This document shows, in pieces, positions 41,521 to 43,880 of a DNA stretch of 43,880 nt. Made by a program: the position numbers and the translations under genes. The notes beneath the pieces were generated by a model. That model saw nothing but the letters and a program-made list of their open reading frames with translations. It had not been told where the DNA came from and did no database searches. Within the stretch, counting starts at the first letter, position 1; each line of letters starts with the position of its first letter. Origin of the DNA: Iphinoe sp. HA4291-MV1 (GTDB taxonomy: Bacteria > Cyanobacteriota > Cyanobacteriia > Cyanobacteriales > Nostocaceae); the NCBI GenBank assembly GCA_019359415.1, contig JAHHHH010000064.1:1-43880 (forward strand). Direction: 5' to 3'.

Positions 41521-42084
41521 TTACCCCCGGTTCGCGTAACTCGCTATTTCACTTAACACCGATTCTACGTCCTCAGCCGTCACCTGAGCTATCTCCTGTA
41601 GTGTCGGGGGTTTACCAAATCGCCGCCAAGCTCTCGATATTTCTTGGTCAACTAACTGCAAAAGTTTATCTTGGTCAGATGCTGATAATCCTCTGTCGGA
41701 AGTTGGAAGCATGGGTCGGGCGGGAAGTCGAGACGTTCCATATTGATGATACACTGCAATATCTGAATCAAAGTACTCAGTGTACTGCAACCCAACAAAG
41801 CGCTGCCCATAAGATGATCTCATCTTCCCCGTGAAAGTGAGGATTGACCGACGCCCTACCTTTTTCTCCTTCCAAATGCGATAGTTTTCACTCAAGGGCG
41901 TCTGTTTTGTACCGTACGGATCGACTTCTTTGGCAAACTGTTGTGCTACGCGGCTGCGCCTGTAAGATCCGAAGGATTTGAATACGCGATTTACCAGAGG
42001 GGTTTGAAGTTCCTGAATTATATAGTTAAAATCGGGTTGTTCATTAAATTGGACACTAAACACCACCGTCACCGAAAAACTCAT
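41521..42084 (-). CDS. Phage virion morphogenesis protein (Mu gpG / tail completion-like)
   Basis: 187 residues. The segment around RIWKEKKVGRRSILTFTGKM followed by a YHQYGTSRLPARPML stretch is the signature of the phage virion morphogenesis / tail-completion family (PF05069 type), in which 'H-Q-x-G-x-x-R-x-P-A-R-x-F-L' is conserved. Such proteins cap or finish the tail before head joining. The presence of this family beside a gp28-like terminase indicates a Mu-related transposable or Mu-like morphogenetic module. The ATG lies inside the methyltransferase gene (29-base overlap). Confidence 0.75.
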   Translation of the reverse strand: MSFSVTVVFSVQFNEQPDFNYIIQELQTPLVNRVFKSFGSYRRSRVAQQFAKEVDPYGTKQTPLSENYRIWKEKKVGRRSILTFTGKMRSSYGQRFVGLQYTEYFDSDIAVYHQYGTSRLPARPMLPTSDRGLSASDQDKLLQLVDQEISRAWRRFGKPPTLQEIAQVTAEDVESVLSEIASYANRG

Positions 42085-42817
42085 CTAACCATTTTACCCG
42101 CAACATTGCTACAGCCGCACAGGCTGGTATCACCGTTTTCCCGAAAAGAATACGCGATCGCAGTCTCAACGGCTGACTATAGCGTTCTACTCCAACGCTG
42201 ATGTCGTCCAGTCCGTTGGAAACCCATGCAGCTGCGCCATCGCTTCGGCGCTCAATTTTTGGGAATCGGTATGTAGCCCTAATTGTTTGCAGGTCTCCTC
42301 GAATTTGGTCGTCCCAGCAGGGCGGTTTTTTCCTTGCCCAGAGGAAGTAAGGGTAGGCAATGATAAATACTCGTTCTCTACGTGTCGGTGCTCCAACGTC
42401 CGTCCCTCGTATAGTTTGCCATTCACATACATACCCGACTTGGGAAAGAAACCGAAGTATCGTTCCCATTCCTCGATAGAGCAGCCCTGTCGGGTTTTCG
42501 ACAATGACAAATCGGCTTCTAGCGGCGCGGATGACTCGGAGCATCTCCCACCAGAGTGCTGATTCTGGGTGGTCCAGTCCTGCTCTGGTTCCGACGTTGC
42601 TTGTTCCGCTGCAAGGAAATCCCCCACAAATGAGGGTTCCTGGTTGGTAATTGAAATTCGGTGGTTCATATGTTCTAATATCATCGTGAACTGGTGTTTT
42701 CAAGAAATGTCGGCGCAACATTTTTTGGGCGTCGGCGTTAATTTCTACCAGTTGATGTTCGGTATTACCGAGAATTTGTTTACTGGCAAGGACGAAACCG
42801 CCGATACCAGAAAACAA
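42056..42817 (-). CDS. Phage C5-cytosine DNA methyltransferase
   Basis: 253 residues from a TTG. Motif I FSGIGGF opens the protein. Motif IV GGFPCSG holds the catalytic Cys69. Motif VI is VIVENPTG and motif VIII is QTIRGTDVGAPTRRERV. A motif X-like GKTVIPACA is near the end. The target-recognition region is short. It transfers methyl from SAM to cytosine, protecting phage DNA or altering host methylation. The start is odd: the preceding codons read KVIDL, the normal first strand of the family, and run directly into the TGA that ends the upstream gene in the same frame. There is no standard start that keeps this strand, so a recent nonsense change or an insertion upstream may have damaged it. 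It could therefore be less than fully active. Confidence 0.85.
   Translation of the reverse strand: MFSGIGGFVLASKQILGNTEHQLVEINADAQKMLRRHFLKTPVHDDIRTYEPPNFNYQPGTLICGGFPCSGTSNVGTRAGLDHPESALWWEMLRVIRAARSRFVIVENPTGLLYRGMGTILRFLSQVGYVCEWQTIRGTDVGAPTRRERVFIIAYPYFLWARKKPPCWDDQIRGDLQTIRATYRFPKIERRSDGAAAWVSNGLDDISVGVERYSQPLRLRSRILFGKTVIPACAAVAMLRVKWLDEFFGDGGV
42187..42684 (-). CDS. Possible nested overlapping gene inside the methyltransferase (+1 frame)
   Basis: A 165-residue frame lies wholly inside the methyltransferase gene on the same strand. From about residue 70 it reads EEWERYFGFFPKSGMYVNGK followed by LYE, then a LPTLTSSGQGKNRPAG segment and finally AQLHGFPTDWT. This order, 'F-P-K-S-G-M...N-G-K-L-Y', 'L-P-T-x-T', 'G-F-P-x-x-W-T', is what I associate with the C-terminal part of larger phage cytosine methyltransferases and their partner proteins. 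It is unlikely as a random shadow frame. An ATG exists at 42684 and another at 42669, both without a strong ribosome-binding site. The overlap with an evidently real gene keeps confidence moderate. Confidence 0.45.
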   Translation of the reverse strand: MILEHMNHRISITNQEPSFVGDFLAAEQATSEPEQDWTTQNQHSGGRCSESSAPLEADLSLSKTRQGCSIEEWERYFGFFPKSGMYVNGKLYEGRTLEHRHVENEYLSLPTLTSSGQGKNRPAGTTKFEETCKQLGLHTDSQKLSAEAMAQLHGFPTDWTTSALE

Positions 42818-42829
42818 ATCGATAACCTT

Positions 42830-43756
42830 TCAAGCAACCTTCTGAGGCAGTTCGGTCTTCTCCCTTCGCCCAAGGGGCGACGCCAAGGGCGAACGCGCAG
42901 CGTCTCCGTCAGGAGAAGGGGAGAGGAGAAACTGCCGGTGTAGTTCTTCATACTTCTCGTTCGTACAAAGATTTGCCTCGCTGACGTGCAACTGAGATGT
43001 TCGCAACCCACTACGGACATTTATCCAATCGCCATCTATTGACACCACCGTCCAGGCTATATCAGCTTCGGAAGCGTAAAGGTCTGTGCAATATACCATT
43101 TCACCAACTTTAAACGGGGACTTTTTTGCAGCTTCTGATTCCTCCTCAATAACCGCTTCTGCTGCTGCAAGAGTTCTTTCGGGAATCCAGTCGATGACGG
43201 CATGAACTCCGAGAGACTTCATATACCGAGCAAGTTTAATGGGAAGTTGATTTTTTAATTCAATTTGGTTTTTGGTTACACACCCGTCGATCAGGCGTTG
43301 CAACTCGTCGGGGTTCCTTTGAGTGGCACATTCAATTTGCTGCCACTTACACAGGTCGAGGGCGACGGTGCTCTGAATGCCGTTCAGGAAGTTGATAACC
43401 TTGTCCTCGTCCTTTTCTTTCATCACTTCTACAGGCGCTTCATACACCACCGACAGCTGCCCCCTCACGATGTCAGCAAAGGGAACCCACTCCAAGTCAG
43501 ACTCATCACCAGTACGTTTGATGTAATCATAAAGCAGATCGCCAAATGATTCGATAAATCTCGTTTTGGAAGTCTGTTTTCCTTTGGCGCTTCTTTTTGC
43601 CAAATCACGAGCGCGTTCTAAAATATTGAGATTTGTTCCGGCGATTTCTCGAATAGTTTCCCAAAGCGGAGCGTCTCCCGATTGAGAAGTCGCTCCTTTT
43701 CGGAAGTCGAGGAGTGCGATCGCACTCTTCTCAATCTCGGCATTCTTTCTCTTTAG
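42830..43756 (-). pseudogene. 5'-truncated phage gene of unknown function, C-terminus altered by a repeat
   Basis: The frame is open from the IS border at 43756 down to the TGA at 42830. A TTG at 43603 would give 257 residues, but upstream codons (TIREIAGTNLNILERARDLA) look like genuine continuation, so the true start was probably removed by the IS. Visible parts: a helical N-terminal half, then a beta-barrel-like segment FKVGEMVYCTDLYASEADIAW with 'W-T-V-V-S-I-D-G-D-W-I-N-V-R-S', resembling a small KOW/SH3-like fold. The last ~25 residues (SPSPDGDAARSPLASPLGRR) derive from an interspersed GC-rich repeat. Family not recognised. Confidence 0.5.
42857..42920. repeat. GC-rich interspersed repeat fused to a gene end
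   Basis: The stretch with CCCTTCGCCCAAGGGGCG ... GTCTCCGTCAGGAGAAGGG is palindromic at its ends (CTTCTCCCTTCGCC / GGAGAAGGG) and of a type dispersed in many cyanobacterial genomes. It supplies the C-terminal Pro/Ser/Arg tail of the upstream ORF and lies 40-100 bases before the methyltransferase start. Confidence 0.6.
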
Positions 43757-43880
43757 TAGAACTTACGCATTGACAATCAAGACAAAAAGTGCGTAAGGAG
43801 AATTCAGAAAAAAACTAGCGATCGCTATTTACCAGAGGCGTGAAAAACAGATAATTTACTTGTTTGTGTTTAGGGTTCGG
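43757..43880. mobile_element. Terminal part of an insertion sequence (right copy)
   Basis: Starts with TAGAACTTACGCATTGAC (43757-43774), the exact reverse complement of 109-126. A second GCGTAAG follows at about 43789 and a HIP1 site at about 43819. No transposase frame is visible in the 124 bases available. With the left copy this gives two IS ends in the same element orientation at the two sides of the window, 43.6 kb apart. Whether they are the same element type beyond the 18 bp cannot be seen. Confidence 0.55.

Overview
The window looks like chromosome (or large plasmid) from a filamentous, probably heterocyst-forming cyanobacterium. Visible reasons are frequent HIP1 octamers (GCGATCGC), heptameric STRR-type tandem repeats (ATTTTGG, TTCCGAC), GC-rich short interspersed repeats inside genes, a FAAL-started NRPS with cyanobacterial adenylation signatures, and a TpsA haemagglutinin of the type common in Nostocales. 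This is inference from style; no marker gene is present.

Layout. (1) 1-8.6 kb is prophage-derived accessory DNA. An IS end (1-126) truncates a group II intron (127-872), which sits in the 3' part of an unrecognised gene. Small phage-type ORFs, a strong hairpin plus terminator, and a plus-strand tail/baseplate set (2.4-5.4 kb) follow, then a second, minus-strand set of tail-fibre genes (5.9-8.3 kb). (2) 8.8-11.0 kb is an intact RecD2-type helicase. (3) 11.0-12.7 kb is an insertion-sequence graveyard: an IS200-type TnpA remnant, a 219-bp inverted-repeat element holding a perfect 40-bp palindrome, and an IS4-family transposase broken by a stop codon. (4) 12.7-36.1 kb is one long minus-strand block: FAAL-ACP-C-A-PCP, then C-A-PCP, a free-standing C protein, a SyrP-like Fe(II)/2-oxoglutarate oxygenase, C*-A-PCP-C-A-PCP-reductase, an MFS exporter, an MbtH-like protein and a membrane M28 peptidase. 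(5) 36.4-39.5 kb is a TpsA adhesin gene whose upstream region is a near copy of the NRPS operon's upstream region. (6) 39.6-43.76 kb is prophage again: terminase large and small subunits, a Mu-G-like virion morphogenesis protein, a C5 cytosine methyltransferase and an unknown gene cut by another IS end at 43757.

How the genes work together. The NRPS operon reads as a lipopeptide pathway. A fatty acid is activated by the FAAL and condensed with residue X (pocket code DVWDTGCIDK, unassigned), then an Asn-like residue (DATKVGEVGK), then Asp (DLTKVGHVGK), probably hydroxylated at the beta carbon on the carrier protein, then Gly (DILQLGMIWK). The chain is released reductively, so an acyl-tetrapeptide aldehyde or alcohol (or a cyclised derivative) is predicted. 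The Asp module seems split over two polypeptides: a stand-alone active C domain, and a synthetase opening with a C-like domain that has lost HHxxxDG. That resembles the 'interface' domains proposed to dock stand-alone aspartyl beta-hydroxylases in siderophore synthetases.

The most unusual points are the split, interface-like Asp module; a second reading frame nested in the phage methyltransferase that looks like genuine methyltransferase-associated protein sequence; the duplicated promoter shared by the NRPS operon and the adhesin; and the position of the biosynthetic block between two prophage modules with matching IS termini at both ends of the window. No tRNA, rRNA or CRISPR array was seen.
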